Assembly (NCBI RefSeq): GCF_020171745.1
Contig: NZ_JAIVAH010000020.1
Span: 62,001-126,000, forward strand
Direction of reading: 5' to 3'
DNA length: 64,000 nt
From: Prescottella equi
GTDB lineage: Bacteria > Actinomycetota > Actinomycetes > Mycobacteriales > Mycobacteriaceae
The notes beneath the pieces are model-generated. The model ran no database searches. It was not told where the DNA came from and was given only the letters and a program-made list of their open reading frames with translations. The translations under genes were made by a program, and so were the position numbers. How positions within the stretch are numbered: position 1 is the first letter of the stretch; every line of letters begins with the position of its first letter. Of this stretch, positions 23,681 to 34,652 are shown one piece after another.

Positions 23681-24508
23681 GTGACCCAGATCGTCGCACC
23701 TACGCACCCGTTCGACGCAGCCGTCGAACTCTCGCCCGAGTTGGGTGCGCCCGGCACCTTCCTGGGCCACACCTCCTCCGCCTACGCGAACATGGTGGGT
23801 CCCTTCGGTGGGATCACCGCCGCGACCCTGCTGCGCGCGATCCTGCAGCATCCCGAACGCCTCGGCGACCCCCTGTCGCTCACGGTCAACTTCGCGGGTC
23901 CGATCGCCGACGGCGCGTTCGAGATCGTGGCGCGCCCCACCCGGACCAACCGGTCCACTCAGCACTGGAACGTCGAACTCGCCCAGGACGGCGTCGTCAC
24001 GACGACGGCCACCGCGGTGTTCGGCATCCGCAGAGAGACCTGGGCGTCCACAGAGATCGAGGCGCCGACGGCTCCGCCGCTCGACGACGTCGATGCCCAG
24101 GGATTCCCCGACTTCATCGCGTGGGCACGCAACTACGAGATGCGGTTCGTCACCGGCGAAATCCCCGCCCCCGAGGCGGGCGGACAGCCGGACTCGACGA
24201 CCACGATGTGGGTCCGCGACACCCCGCCGCGACCGCTGGACTTTCCCGCGCTGACCTCGCTGTGCGACGTCTTCTATCCGCGGGCGTTCCTGCGCCTGGG
24301 CCGGTACCTGCCGGCGGGCACCGTCTCGCTCACGGTGTACTTCCACGCCGACGCGACGCTGCTCGCGGCCCAGGCCGACGACGCCGTCCTCGCCACCGCC
24401 CGCGCCCAGCACTTCGGCAAGGGCTACTTCGACCAGTCCGGCGAGATCTGGGGCCGCGACGGCGCCCTGCTCGCCACCACCCAGCAGCTGGTGTACTTCA
24501 AGGACTGA
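23681..24508 (+). CDS. Acyl-CoA thioesterase (double hot-dog, TesB-like)
   Basis: The start is GTG 23681 with AGGAG 5 nt upstream, giving 275 residues; an ATG at 23588 lies inside the divergent promoter and is rejected. The N-terminal hot-dog begins with SSAYANMVGPFGGITAATLLRAILQHP, with SLTVNFAGPI strands. The C-terminal half repeats the fold (SLTVYFHADATLLAA, DQSGEIWGRDGALLATTQQLVYF). The ending SGEIWxxDGxLLAxxxQLxxF is a hallmark of TesB-type and 4HBT-3 thioesterases hydrolysing acyl-CoA. It is controlled by the neighbouring TetR protein, which may sense an acyl-CoA. Confidence 0.85.
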   Translation: MTQIVAPTHPFDAAVELSPELGAPGTFLGHTSSAYANMVGPFGGITAATLLRAILQHPERLGDPLSLTVNFAGPIADGAFEIVARPTRTNRSTQHWNVELAQDGVVTTTATAVFGIRRETWASTEIEAPTAPPLDDVDAQGFPDFIAWARNYEMRFVTGEIPAPEAGGQPDSTTTMWVRDTPPRPLDFPALTSLCDVFYPRAFLRLGRYLPAGTVSLTVYFHADATLLAAQADDAVLATARAQHFGKGYFDQSGEIWGRDGALLATTQQLVYFKD

Positions 24509-24517
24509 CCCCACGGT

Positions 24518-24568
24518 GGCCGAATGTCACACGCGTTCGGTTGGACTGGACGCGTGTGACATTCGGCC
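24518..24568. repeat. 51-bp palindromic element, copy 1
   Basis: Two perfect 19-bp arms (GGCCGAATGTCACACGCGT and its complement) enclose a 13-nt loop TCGGTTGGACTGG. The element fills the space between the convergent thioesterase and MFS genes and should work as a bidirectional terminator. A second 51-bp copy with the same arm start and loop core lies at 47457-47507. Confidence 0.85.
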
Positions 24569-24569
24569 G

Positions 24570-25916
24570 TCAAGCGGGTAGCTGCGCGGCGGCGTCCCGC
24601 TCCGGCGCTCGCACCGCGAGCAGCGCCGCGAGGCCGACACCGAGCACGACGAGCAGTCCGACGATGCCTGCCCTGTCGGCGCCGAACCACCACGCGAAGA
24701 ATCCGAACAGCGTCGGTGCGAGGAACGACACTGCACGCCCGGTCGTGGCGTACAGTCCGAACAGCTGTCCCTCCCGCCCGGGCGGCGTGATGCGAGCGAG
24801 GAACGTGCGCGCCGACGACTGCGCCGGCCCGACGAACAGGCACAGCAGCAGGCCGAAGATCCAGAAGAGCAGCGTCCCCGAGATGCCGATCAGCACCACA
24901 CCGACCACGAGCATCGAGATCAGCGACGCGACGATGACGGCCTTCGGCCCGACCCGGTCGTCTAGGCGCCCGGCCACGATCGCGCCGAGCGCGGCTACGA
25001 CGTTGGCGGCGACACCGAACAGCAGCACGCTGTCCGACGCCATCCCGTAGACGTTCACCGCGAGTACGGCACCGAACGTGAAGACCCCGGCCAGTCCGTC
25101 GCGGAACAGCGCGCTCGCGATCAGGAACCACACCGTGCGCCGGTCCGCTGCCCACAGTTCTCTCAGGTCCCGCCAGAGCACGCGGTACGACTCGACGAAG
25201 CCGGCCTTCGCGGCGCCGGGATCCACACCGGTACGCGGCAGTTCGGGGACCGAGAAGAGCACGGGCAGCGCGAACACCGCGAACCACACCGCTGCCAGCA
25301 GCGCGACCAACCGGATGTTCAGGCCGCCGTCGGTGCTCAGACCCAGCAGTCCGCGACTGTCACCGTCGCCCGCGATGAATCCGAAGTAGCACACCAGCAA
25401 CAGGACGATGCCACCGAAATAGCCCATGGCCCAGCCGAACCCGGAGACCCGCCCGATGTTCTCCGGCGTCGACACCTGCCGCATCATCGCGTTGTACGGC
25501 ACACCGGCGAGTTCGAAGATCACCGAGCCGACTCCGAGCAGCACCAGGCCGAGCCACAGATAGTGGTAGTCGTCGACGACGAAGAACATCGCGGCCATCG
25601 TCGCGACGGTGAGGAATGTGAGCACCGCGAGCGAGCGCTTGCGACGACCCGCCGCGTCGAACCGCTGCCCGCTGACCGGCGCCAGCACCGCGATGAAGAA
25701 GCCCGCGATTCCGAGAGACCAGCCGAGCCACGTGCTCGCCGAGACCGATCCGGGCAGGTCGTCGCCGACCGCGTCGGTGAGGTACACGGAGAAGACGAAC
25801 GTGACGATGACGGCATTGAATGCCGCGCTGCCCCAATCCCACAGTCCCCACGCCGCGACCTGACGACGGGTCGCCGCCTGCCCGATGCCCGCCTCACCGA
25901 CCACTTCCGCACTCAT
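24570..25916 (-). CDS. MFS transporter of the UMF1 family
   Basis: This 448-residue protein has about 12 hydrophobic segments. It begins after a short polar N terminus with AWGLWDWGSAAFNAVIVTFVFSVYL, the W-x-D-x-[AG]-x-x-x-F opening typical of UMF1/Atg22-type MFS exporters. It also has GWAMGYFGGIVLLLVCYFG and a central loop of about 40 charged residues (PELPRTGVDPGAAKAGF). The start ATG at 25916 (MSAEVVGEAG) is chosen over an upstream in-frame Met whose sequence is non-coding in character. Substrate is unknown; members often export amino acids or drugs. Convergent with the thioesterase gene across the 51-bp palindrome. Confidence 0.85.
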   Translation of the reverse strand: MSAEVVGEAGIGQAATRRQVAAWGLWDWGSAAFNAVIVTFVFSVYLTDAVGDDLPGSVSASTWLGWSLGIAGFFIAVLAPVSGQRFDAAGRRKRSLAVLTFLTVATMAAMFFVVDDYHYLWLGLVLLGVGSVIFELAGVPYNAMMRQVSTPENIGRVSGFGWAMGYFGGIVLLLVCYFGFIAGDGDSRGLLGLSTDGGLNIRLVALLAAVWFAVFALPVLFSVPELPRTGVDPGAAKAGFVESYRVLWRDLRELWAADRRTVWFLIASALFRDGLAGVFTFGAVLAVNVYGMASDSVLLFGVAANVVAALGAIVAGRLDDRVGPKAVIVASLISMLVVGVVLIGISGTLLFWIFGLLLCLFVGPAQSSARTFLARITPPGREGQLFGLYATTGRAVSFLAPTLFGFFAWWFGADRAGIVGLLVVLGVGLAALLAVRAPERDAAAQLPA

Positions 25917-26494
25917 GGCGGTGAGCCTACGTAGTCGGACGAAATCCGCAGGGTGACGTACGTGCCCGTGTCGTCGGCGACCACGGCACCGGTCCCGGGT
26001 ACCGCAAGAATGCTCCGACGAAACTAAATCCACCCTTCTATCAAATTTCCCGGAATCATTCAAATTCACGACAAGAAATCGGGCTTGCCATTTTGTGCGT
26101 GTTACACTTCACGGCGACTGATGGGAATGCGGCGACGATTCCGCGCACAATCCGCGCGGACTCCCGATCCGGAACACGTCGACCCTGGCGCACGACCTGC
26201 GAATACCCGCATTTCGTGCGCATCCACACGCCCTTCGGCGCAGGCAACTCCTGCGTCCGACGGGCGTCGTGCGCCGTCTCGGCCCCGTCGGTCGACGAGC
26301 CGCGTCGAGGGACATGAACCGCTCGGACCGAACAGCTTTCGCGCTCCCCGAGTTGCGGACACCGCTTCACGGCGGGATCGGTACCGCACTGCGCGCACCG
26401 CCACCGGGCGGCACACGGCACCCTTCGGCAGCGCCTGCTCGCATCGAGATTTCGCGACCCATTTTTACGCGAATTAATGTCAAGGAGGTAACGA
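25917..26494. other. Long intergenic region/leader before the symporter
   Basis: No convincing gene lies in these 578 bases between two divergent transporters. The stretch 26000-26100 is unusually AT-rich (CTATCAAATTTCCCGGAATC), with a TTACACTT box near 26100-26107 that could be a -10 element. If so, the symporter mRNA would have a leader of nearly 400 nt. No known riboswitch class was recognised in it. Confidence 0.35.
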
Positions 26495-28180
26495 ATGGAC
26501 GTTCCAGAACTCGTCCAATTCAGTGCCGTGGCAATTGCCCTACTGCTGCTGTTCTTCTACGGCGGAACATTTCTCATTTCTCTCCGCATCGGCAGGAAGA
26601 ACGAGAACGCCGACAACTTCATGACCGCCGGCAACCAGGTCGGTTTCGGCATCTCCGCCGCCAGCATGACGGCCACCTGGATCTGGGCGTCGTCGATGTA
26701 CGCGTCGGCCACCTCCGGATACACCTACGGGATCTCCGGCCCGATCCACTACGGGCTGTGGGGCGCGCTGATGATCCTGTTCATCTACCCCTTCGGCCGG
26801 CGGATCAGGAAGCTGGCACCGCGTGCGCACACACTCGCCGAGATCATGTACGCCCGACACGGACGATCCAGCCAGCTCATGTTGGCAGGCTCCAACATCG
26901 TCGGCAGCCTCATCAGCCTGATGTCGAACTTCATCGCGGGCGGTGTGCTGATCTCGCTGCTGTCGCCGCTCAACTTCATCCAGGGTGTGCTCGTCATCGC
27001 GGGCGGTGTGCTGCTGTACACGCTGTGGTCCGGATTCCGCGCGTCCGTCCTGACCGACGTCATCCAGTTGCTGGGCATGCTCGGCGCCGTCGTCGTGCTC
27101 ATCCCGATCGTGTTCTTCGCCGCCGGGTTCCCGGCGGCCTTCGAGACGGGTGCCGCGAATCTGACTCCCGCCCAGGGCAATTTCTTCTCGAGCGAAGCCT
27201 TCTTCAACCAGGGCGCGCCCTACATCGCGGCCGTACTGGCGTATGCGATCGGCAACCAGACGATCGCCCAGCGGCTGTTCGCGGTCCGCGAGGACCTCAT
27301 CAAGCCGACGTTCGTCACGGCCGCCGTCGGCTACGGCTCGACGGTGATCGGGATCGGCATGTTCGGCGTGCTCGCGCTCTATCTCGGCATCGAACCGTTG
27401 GACGGCGACGTCAACAACCTCATCCCGCAGATGGCGGGAACCTACCTGCCCGCGATTCTCGTCGCCCTGTTCTTCCTGCTGATCCTCGGCGCTCTGTCGT
27501 CCACCGCCGACTCGGACCTGGCGGCACTGTCCTCCATCGTGATGACCGACGGCTACGGCCACACCGTCGCCGGCCGGGCCGAGGCCGATCCGCGTCGGAT
27601 GCTGCTGATCGGCCGCGCGACCATGGTGATCGCGACCGCGCTGGCGGTCGCATTCGCCAGCATGCGGCTGAACATCCTGGACCTGCTCGTGTTCGTCGGC
27701 GCACTCTGGGGCGCGCTCGTCTTCCCGGTCATCGCGAGCTTCTACTGGAACAAGGTGTCCAACAAGGCGTTCACGGTGGCCACGATCGCCGCCGTCGCCG
27801 CCTTCCTGCCGGTGCGGTTCGGCTGGCTCCCCACCGACGGTGCGTCCGGCTTCCTCATCGACGTCGCATCGGTCGTCGGCGTCGGTGTCGTCGCCGGGTT
27901 GATGGCCTTCGGCTTCTTCGGACTCCGGATCGCCAAGATCGTCGGCATCGTCGCCGCCGTGGTCACCGCGCCGTTCGGCATCGGCTTCCTGCACGACTAC
28001 GCGACGCTCAGCGGTTCGCTCGTCGCCTACGCCGTGAGTACGGTCGTCTGCTTCACCATGTCCGTGCGGAATCCCGATTTCTTCGACTTCGCGACGATCG
28101 AGCAACGCGTCGGCGACTTCGACCGACAGGCCGACGACGACGACCGCCCCACGCGGGACGAGGCACCGGCACGGAACTGA
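26495..28180 (+). CDS. Sodium:solute symporter (SSS family)
   Basis: The 561-residue protein has roughly 13-15 membrane helices, beginning LVQFSAVAIALLLLFFYGG after a short outside N terminus. It includes the SSS hallmark near NFMTAGNQVGFGISAASMTATWIWASSMYAS, followed by GGVLLYTLWSGFRASVLTDVIQ and LGALSSTADSDLAALSSIVMTDGYG, and an acidic C-terminal tail (QADDDDRPTRDE). This helix pattern resembles the urea/polyamine-type branch of SSS carriers, but the substrate is not determined. AAGGAGGT directly before the ATG is an ideal ribosome-binding site. A 43-residue membrane peptide is encoded 39 nt downstream and is probably its partner. Confidence 0.88.
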   Translation: MDVPELVQFSAVAIALLLLFFYGGTFLISLRIGRKNENADNFMTAGNQVGFGISAASMTATWIWASSMYASATSGYTYGISGPIHYGLWGALMILFIYPFGRRIRKLAPRAHTLAEIMYARHGRSSQLMLAGSNIVGSLISLMSNFIAGGVLISLLSPLNFIQGVLVIAGGVLLYTLWSGFRASVLTDVIQLLGMLGAVVVLIPIVFFAAGFPAAFETGAANLTPAQGNFFSSEAFFNQGAPYIAAVLAYAIGNQTIAQRLFAVREDLIKPTFVTAAVGYGSTVIGIGMFGVLALYLGIEPLDGDVNNLIPQMAGTYLPAILVALFFLLILGALSSTADSDLAALSSIVMTDGYGHTVAGRAEADPRRMLLIGRATMVIATALAVAFASMRLNILDLLVFVGALWGALVFPVIASFYWNKVSNKAFTVATIAAVAAFLPVRFGWLPTDGASGFLIDVASVVGVGVVAGLMAFGFFGLRIAKIVGIVAAVVTAPFGIGFLHDYATLSGSLVAYAVSTVVCFTMSVRNPDFFDFATIEQRVGDFDRQADDDDRPTRDEAPARN

Positions 28181-28219
28181 CCACCACGTCCCCGCCCCAC
28201 CGACCCGAGGAGATCTTCC

Positions 28220-28351
28220 GTGAATGCTGCAGTCCTGACCGTGTACGTCCTGATCTGGCCGGTCCTGGTGGCCGCGACACTCTTCGTGATCACCCGCGGC
28301 GCGATCCGCGAGTGGGTCGCGGCCCGCCGGTCCGGCACGGAGCTCGTCTGA
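28220..28351 (+). CDS. 43-residue transporter small subunit
   Basis: A GTG at 28220, with GAGGAG 7-8 nt upstream, encodes VNAAVLTVYVLIWPVLVAAT followed by a basic tail ending RRSGTELV. It is a single membrane helix with cytoplasmic Arg residues (positive-inside). Peptides of this shape, with an LTVYVLxWP core and ExxxARRxGxxL end, occur next to SSS transporters in many Actinobacteria and are called putative transporter small subunits. It is co-transcribed with the symporter and ends just before a terminator. A regulatory or assembly role is inferred, not shown. Confidence 0.8.
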   Translation: MNAAVLTVYVLIWPVLVAATLFVITRGAIREWVAARRSGTELV

Positions 28352-28364
28352 CGGTTCCCGAACA

Positions 28365-28403
28365 GAACGGGTGTCACGGGGGATTCCGGGACACCCGTTC
28401 AGT
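28365..28403 (+). terminator. Terminator of the symporter operon
   Basis: GAACGGGTGTC (28365-28375) and GACACCCGTTC (28390-28400) form a perfect 11-bp stem with an inner GGGG/CCGGG loop, followed by AGTTTAT. Confidence 0.75.
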
Positions 28404-28414
28404 TTATACGCCTG

Positions 28415-28438
28415 GTTGCATATTCACCTCGTTGCATA
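28415..28438 (+). promoter_or_regulatory. Direct repeat GTTGCATA in the PadR promoter
   Basis: GTTGCATA occurs at 28415-28422 and 28431-28438, exactly 16 bp apart, in an AT-rich region just before the PadR gene. One copy can double as a -35 element. PadR proteins usually autoregulate from such sites; here the repeats are direct rather than inverted, so the operator assignment is tentative. Confidence 0.4.
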
Positions 28439-28450
28439 AACAATGGGGAC

Positions 28451-31058
<2,608 letters not shown>

Positions 31059-31103
31059 GCGCGTGACCACCACTTTTCCGACGACCCGCTACGCTGCACT
31101 GTC

Positions 31104-31907
31104 GTGAGCCTGCCGAATCCCACCCCTGACGCCCGCGCGGTCGTGACCGGCGCCTCCTCCGGCATCGGCGAGGCCCTCGCCGCCGAACTGGCCGCGCGCG
31201 GACACTCGCTGATCCTGGTCGCCCGCCGCGGCGACGTGATGGAGAAGCTCGCCGCCCAGTTGCGCGAGAAGTACGGCGTGGAGGTCGAGGTCCGCGCCGT
31301 GGACCTCTCCGACCGCGACGGCCGCGCCCCGCTGGTCACCGAACTGGCCGAGCGGGAGATCTCGATCCTGTGCAACAACGCGGGCATCGCGACGTTCGGT
31401 CCCGTCGTCGACCTCGACCCGGGCTACGAGCGCGACCAGGTCGAGCTCAACGCCGTCGCCGTGCACGACCTGACGCTGGCCGTCCTGCCCGGCATGGTGG
31501 CCCGCAAGTCGGGTGCGATCCTCATGGTGGGCTCGGCCGCCGGCAACATGCCGATCCCGAACAACGCCACCTACGCCGCGACCAAGGCGTTCGTGAACAC
31601 GTTCTCCGAGTCGCTGCGCGGCGAGCTCAAGGGCAGCGGCGTCAACGTCACGCTGCTCGCCCCGGGTCCCGTCCGCACCGAGACCCCGGACCCGGCCGAG
31701 GCGTCGATCGTCGACAAGCTGGTCCCGGACTTCCTGTGGATCTCGAGCGAGTACGTCGCGAAGGTCTCCTTGGACGCGCTCGCCGAGAACAAGATGCGCA
31801 TCGTGCCCGGCATCCTGAGCAAGGGCATGTCGGTGGCCGGGCAGTACAGCCCGCGCGCCGTCATGGCCCCAATCGTCGGCACGTTCTACAAGAAGCTGGG
31901 CGGCTGA
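31104..31907 (+). CDS. Short-chain dehydrogenase/reductase
   Basis: This 267-residue classical SDR has a TGASSGIG cofactor loop (15-22), ARR after the second strand favouring NADPH, NNAG (91-94), and the catalytic Ser/Tyr157/Lys161 with YAATK. It resembles mycobacterial SDRs of the DltE-like group with FVNTFSESLRGELKGSGVNVTLLAPGPVRTE. A TACGCT box 8 nt before GTG 31104 suggests its own leaderless promoter, although it lies only 45 nt after fadH. Substrate is unknown; a 3-oxoacyl or hydroxylated lipid is plausible from the context. Confidence 0.88.
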   Translation: MSLPNPTPDARAVVTGASSGIGEALAAELAARGHSLILVARRGDVMEKLAAQLREKYGVEVEVRAVDLSDRDGRAPLVTELAEREISILCNNAGIATFGPVVDLDPGYERDQVELNAVAVHDLTLAVLPGMVARKSGAILMVGSAAGNMPIPNNATYAATKAFVNTFSESLRGELKGSGVNVTLLAPGPVRTETPDPAEASIVDKLVPDFLWISSEYVAKVSLDALAENKMRIVPGILSKGMSVAGQYSPRAVMAPIVGTFYKKLGG

Positions 31908-32046
31908 CCGCGGCGTCAACCGCGCGTCAGGGCTTGCTCGGGACCCGTCAAGCCCGCGTCAAGAACCGACCACCGAGCAGGGCATCGGCGTAGTCCTGAG
32001 GGTGAACCCGCTCCGACCGGATCGCGGGCACCCCCAGGAGACGCCG

Positions 32047-33390
32047 GTGACCCTGCTCGACATATTTCCGTCCCTCCGCGCGGCGATGGCCCCGCGGCTG
32101 GATCCGGCGGTGTGGCCGGTCACGACCGGCCACGACGACCACGGCCGCATCCGCGTGGGCGGCGTCGCCCTCGACGACGTCGCCGACCAGTACGGCACAC
32201 CGACGTACGTGCTCGACGAGGACGACGTCCGACACCGCTGCCGGGCCTACCGTGCGGCGTTCCCCGAGGCCGAGCTCGCCTACGCGGCGAAGGCGCTGAT
32301 GATCCGCGCCGTCGCGGACTGGGTGACGAACGAGGGTCTGTCGCTCGATGTCTGCTCGTCCGGTGAACTCGCGATCGCCCTGTCCAGCGGCGTCGACCCC
32401 GCGCGAATCATCCTGCACGGCAACGCGAAGACCGCCGCGGAACTACGAGCGGCGGTGCACGCGGGCGTCGGCCGGATCGTCGTCGACTCGCACACCGAGA
32501 TCCGGCTGCTCGCCTCCCTCGCGCGGGGCCGGCAGAGGGTGCTCGTGCGCGCGACGCCGGGCATCGACATCCACGGCCACCCGGCGGTCACGACCGGCGT
32601 CGACGACCAGAAGTTCGGGTTCCCCATCGCCGGCGGCCACCTCGATGCCGCGGTCCGCCTCGTGCTCGAGCAACCCTCCCTCGAACTGGCCGGACTGCAC
32701 TGCCATCTCGGTTCCCAGATCACCGACAGCGGACTCTTCGCGGCGGCGATCGACCGGCTGATCGGGCAGATGGACCAGGTCCGGCGCGACCACGGCATCA
32801 TCCTCACCAACCTGAACCTGGGCGGCGGTCACGCCGTCCCGTACCGTCCCGGCGATCCCCAGATGGACCTGACGGACCTCGCCCGTGCCGTCGACGACGC
32901 GCTCGACGAGGCCTGCGCCCGCAACCGGTTCCCGCGCCCGGACATCACCCTCGAGCCCGGACGCGCGATCGTCGCGCGCGCCGGCGTCACGCTGTACCGG
33001 GTGGTGTCGATCAAGACCGTTTCGGGCGGACGGACATTCGTCGCCGTCGACGGCGGCATGAGCGACAACCCGCGGGTCGCGCTGTACGGCGCGCGCTACG
33101 ACGTCGCGGTCGCGAACCGGCACCCGGCCGGCGCCCACACTCCGATGACCGTGGTGGGACGGCACTGTGAGGCCGGGGACGTCCTGGCTCACGACGTTCT
33201 CCTCCCGTGCGATCTCCACCCGGGCGACGTGCTGGCCGTACCGTGCACCGGCGCGTATCACCACGGCCTCGCGTCGACCTACAACGGTGTCGGGCGACCG
33301 CCGGTGGTGGCGGTCCGCGGGGGCACCGCGCGCGAACTGATCCGCCGGGAGACGGCCGCGGATCTGCTGTCGCGCGACGTCGGACTGTAA
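32047..33390 (+). CDS. Diaminopimelate decarboxylase-like PLP enzyme (LysA family)
   Basis: The 447-residue fold-type III decarboxylase has PLP Lys82 in AYAAKALMI, SLDVCSSGELAIAL, GLHCHLGSQI, LNLGGGHAVPY, the EPGRAIVARAG loop and the C-terminal CEAGDVLAHD and GAYHHGLASTYNG motifs. It would convert meso-diaminopimelate to lysine. The start at GTG 32047 has AGGAG 6 nt upstream; an upstream GTG at 32002 is the alternative. GAYHHGLASTYN differs from the GAYGFSMASNYN typical of housekeeping LysA. There is no homoserine dehydrogenase partner nearby, so this may be a second paralogue with a related substrate. Confidence 0.88.
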   Translation: MTLLDIFPSLRAAMAPRLDPAVWPVTTGHDDHGRIRVGGVALDDVADQYGTPTYVLDEDDVRHRCRAYRAAFPEAELAYAAKALMIRAVADWVTNEGLSLDVCSSGELAIALSSGVDPARIILHGNAKTAAELRAAVHAGVGRIVVDSHTEIRLLASLARGRQRVLVRATPGIDIHGHPAVTTGVDDQKFGFPIAGGHLDAAVRLVLEQPSLELAGLHCHLGSQITDSGLFAAAIDRLIGQMDQVRRDHGIILTNLNLGGGHAVPYRPGDPQMDLTDLARAVDDALDEACARNRFPRPDITLEPGRAIVARAGVTLYRVVSIKTVSGGRTFVAVDGGMSDNPRVALYGARYDVAVANRHPAGAHTPMTVVGRHCEAGDVLAHDVLLPCDLHPGDVLAVPCTGAYHHGLASTYNGVGRPPVVAVRGGTARELIRRETAADLLSRDVGL

Positions 33391-33487
33391 CCGGGTTCCA
33401 GTGAGTGAGACCGGTCACACGGAAACAGACCATCCGGGCAGATAGTGATGCGCACCACAACATCGCGATCCAGCCAGGAGGAACCCT

Positions 33488-34606
33488 GTGAAGACCCGCG
33501 CCGCTGTCATCACCGAAGCGCCCGGCACCTACAAGGTGGTCGAACTCGAACTCGAGGGCCCCCGCCAGAACGAGCTCACCGTCAAGATGGTCGCGTCGGG
33601 CCTGTGCCACTCCGACGATCACATCGCCAAGGGTGACCACGGCGTGGGCCGCTACCCGATCTGTGGCGGCCACGAGGGCGCCGGCATCGTCGTCGAAGTC
33701 GGACCGCACACCGTCGGCTGGGAGGTGGGCGACCACGTCATCTTCTCGTTCCTCGCCGGTTGCGGCCGCTGCCGCTGGTGCGCCAAGGGCCTGCAGAACC
33801 TCTGCGACCGCGGCGCTGCCATCATGACCGGCGGCCGACCCGACGACCCGAACAGCTACCGGCTGACGCTCGACGGCGCACCTGTCGCGCAGACCTGCGG
33901 GCTCGGCACGTTCAGCGAATACACCACGGTCAGCATCGATTCCGCCGTCAAGGTCGACAAGGATCTCCCCCTCGAGACCCTGTGCCTGCTGGGCTGCGGC
34001 GTCGGTACCGGTTGGGGCGCGGCCGTGAACTCGGCCGAGGTCTACCCCGGGCACACGGTCATCGTGATGGGCATCGGCGGCATCGGCATCAACGCCGTCC
34101 AGGGCGCGGCGCACGCGGGTGCGTCGTACATCATCGCGGTCGATCCGGTCGAGTTCAAGCGCAATGCGGCACTCGAGTTCGGCGCCACCCACGCCGTCGC
34201 CACGATGGAGGAGGCCACCGAGATCGCGCACTCGTTCACCAACGGGCAGGGCGCCGACGCGGCCATCGTCACGGTCGGTGTCACCACGGGTGAGCATGTC
34301 GCGCAGGCCTTCTCGTCGATCCGCAAGGCCGGCACGTGCGTCGTCACCGGTCTCGGCAAGATGGAGGACGTCGGGCTACCGATCAGCCTGCTCGAGCTGA
34401 CGCTCTACCAGAAGCGCATCCAGGGCTCGCTGTTCGGCGCCTCCGCCCCGAGCGCGGACATCCCGTGGATGGTCGAGCTGTACAAGGCCGGCAAGCTCGA
34501 ACTCGACAAGCTCGTCACCACCACCTACAAGCTCGACGACATCGCCCAGGGCTTCATCGACATGCACGAGGGCAAGAACATTCGCGGCGTCGTGCTCTTC
34601 GACTGA
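33488..34606 (+). CDS. NDMA-dependent alcohol dehydrogenase
   Basis: This 372-residue medium-chain zinc dehydrogenase has catalytic zinc ligands Cys40 (GLCHSD), His62-Glu63 (GGHEGAG) and a downstream Cys. The structural zinc lobe is CGRCRWCAKGLQNLC (Cys92, 95, 98, 106), with a nucleotide loop GIGGIG. The full-length match and the insert AAIMTGGRPDDPNSYRLTLDG identify the actinobacterial NDMA-dependent family. In these enzymes the nicotinamide is tightly bound and an artificial acceptor, or a mycofactocin-type redox partner, re-oxidises it. AGGAGG precedes GTG 33488. It appears monocistronic and ends at a hairpin shared with the convergent herA-like gene. Confidence 0.92.
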   Translation: MKTRAAVITEAPGTYKVVELELEGPRQNELTVKMVASGLCHSDDHIAKGDHGVGRYPICGGHEGAGIVVEVGPHTVGWEVGDHVIFSFLAGCGRCRWCAKGLQNLCDRGAAIMTGGRPDDPNSYRLTLDGAPVAQTCGLGTFSEYTTVSIDSAVKVDKDLPLETLCLLGCGVGTGWGAAVNSAEVYPGHTVIVMGIGGIGINAVQGAAHAGASYIIAVDPVEFKRNAALEFGATHAVATMEEATEIAHSFTNGQGADAAIVTVGVTTGEHVAQAFSSIRKAGTCVVTGLGKMEDVGLPISLLELTLYQKRIQGSLFGASAPSADIPWMVELYKAGKLELDKLVTTTYKLDDIAQGFIDMHEGKNIRGVVLFD

Positions 34607-34617
34607 TCCTGTTCGGT

Positions 34618-34652
34618 ACCGGGCGCAGTCACCTCCGACGTCTGCGCCCGGT
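34618..34652. terminator. Convergent hairpin between ADH and HerA-like genes
   Basis: ACCGGGCGCAG (34618-34628) pairs with CTGCGCCCGGT (34642-34652), 13-nt loop. Part of the hairpin lies inside the last codons (poly-Arg tail) of the minus-strand gene. Confidence 0.6.

Noticed and set aside
26100-26494. Guanidine or other known riboswitch in the symporter leader
   Set aside because: No conserved core of ykkC or related classes was found on reading.
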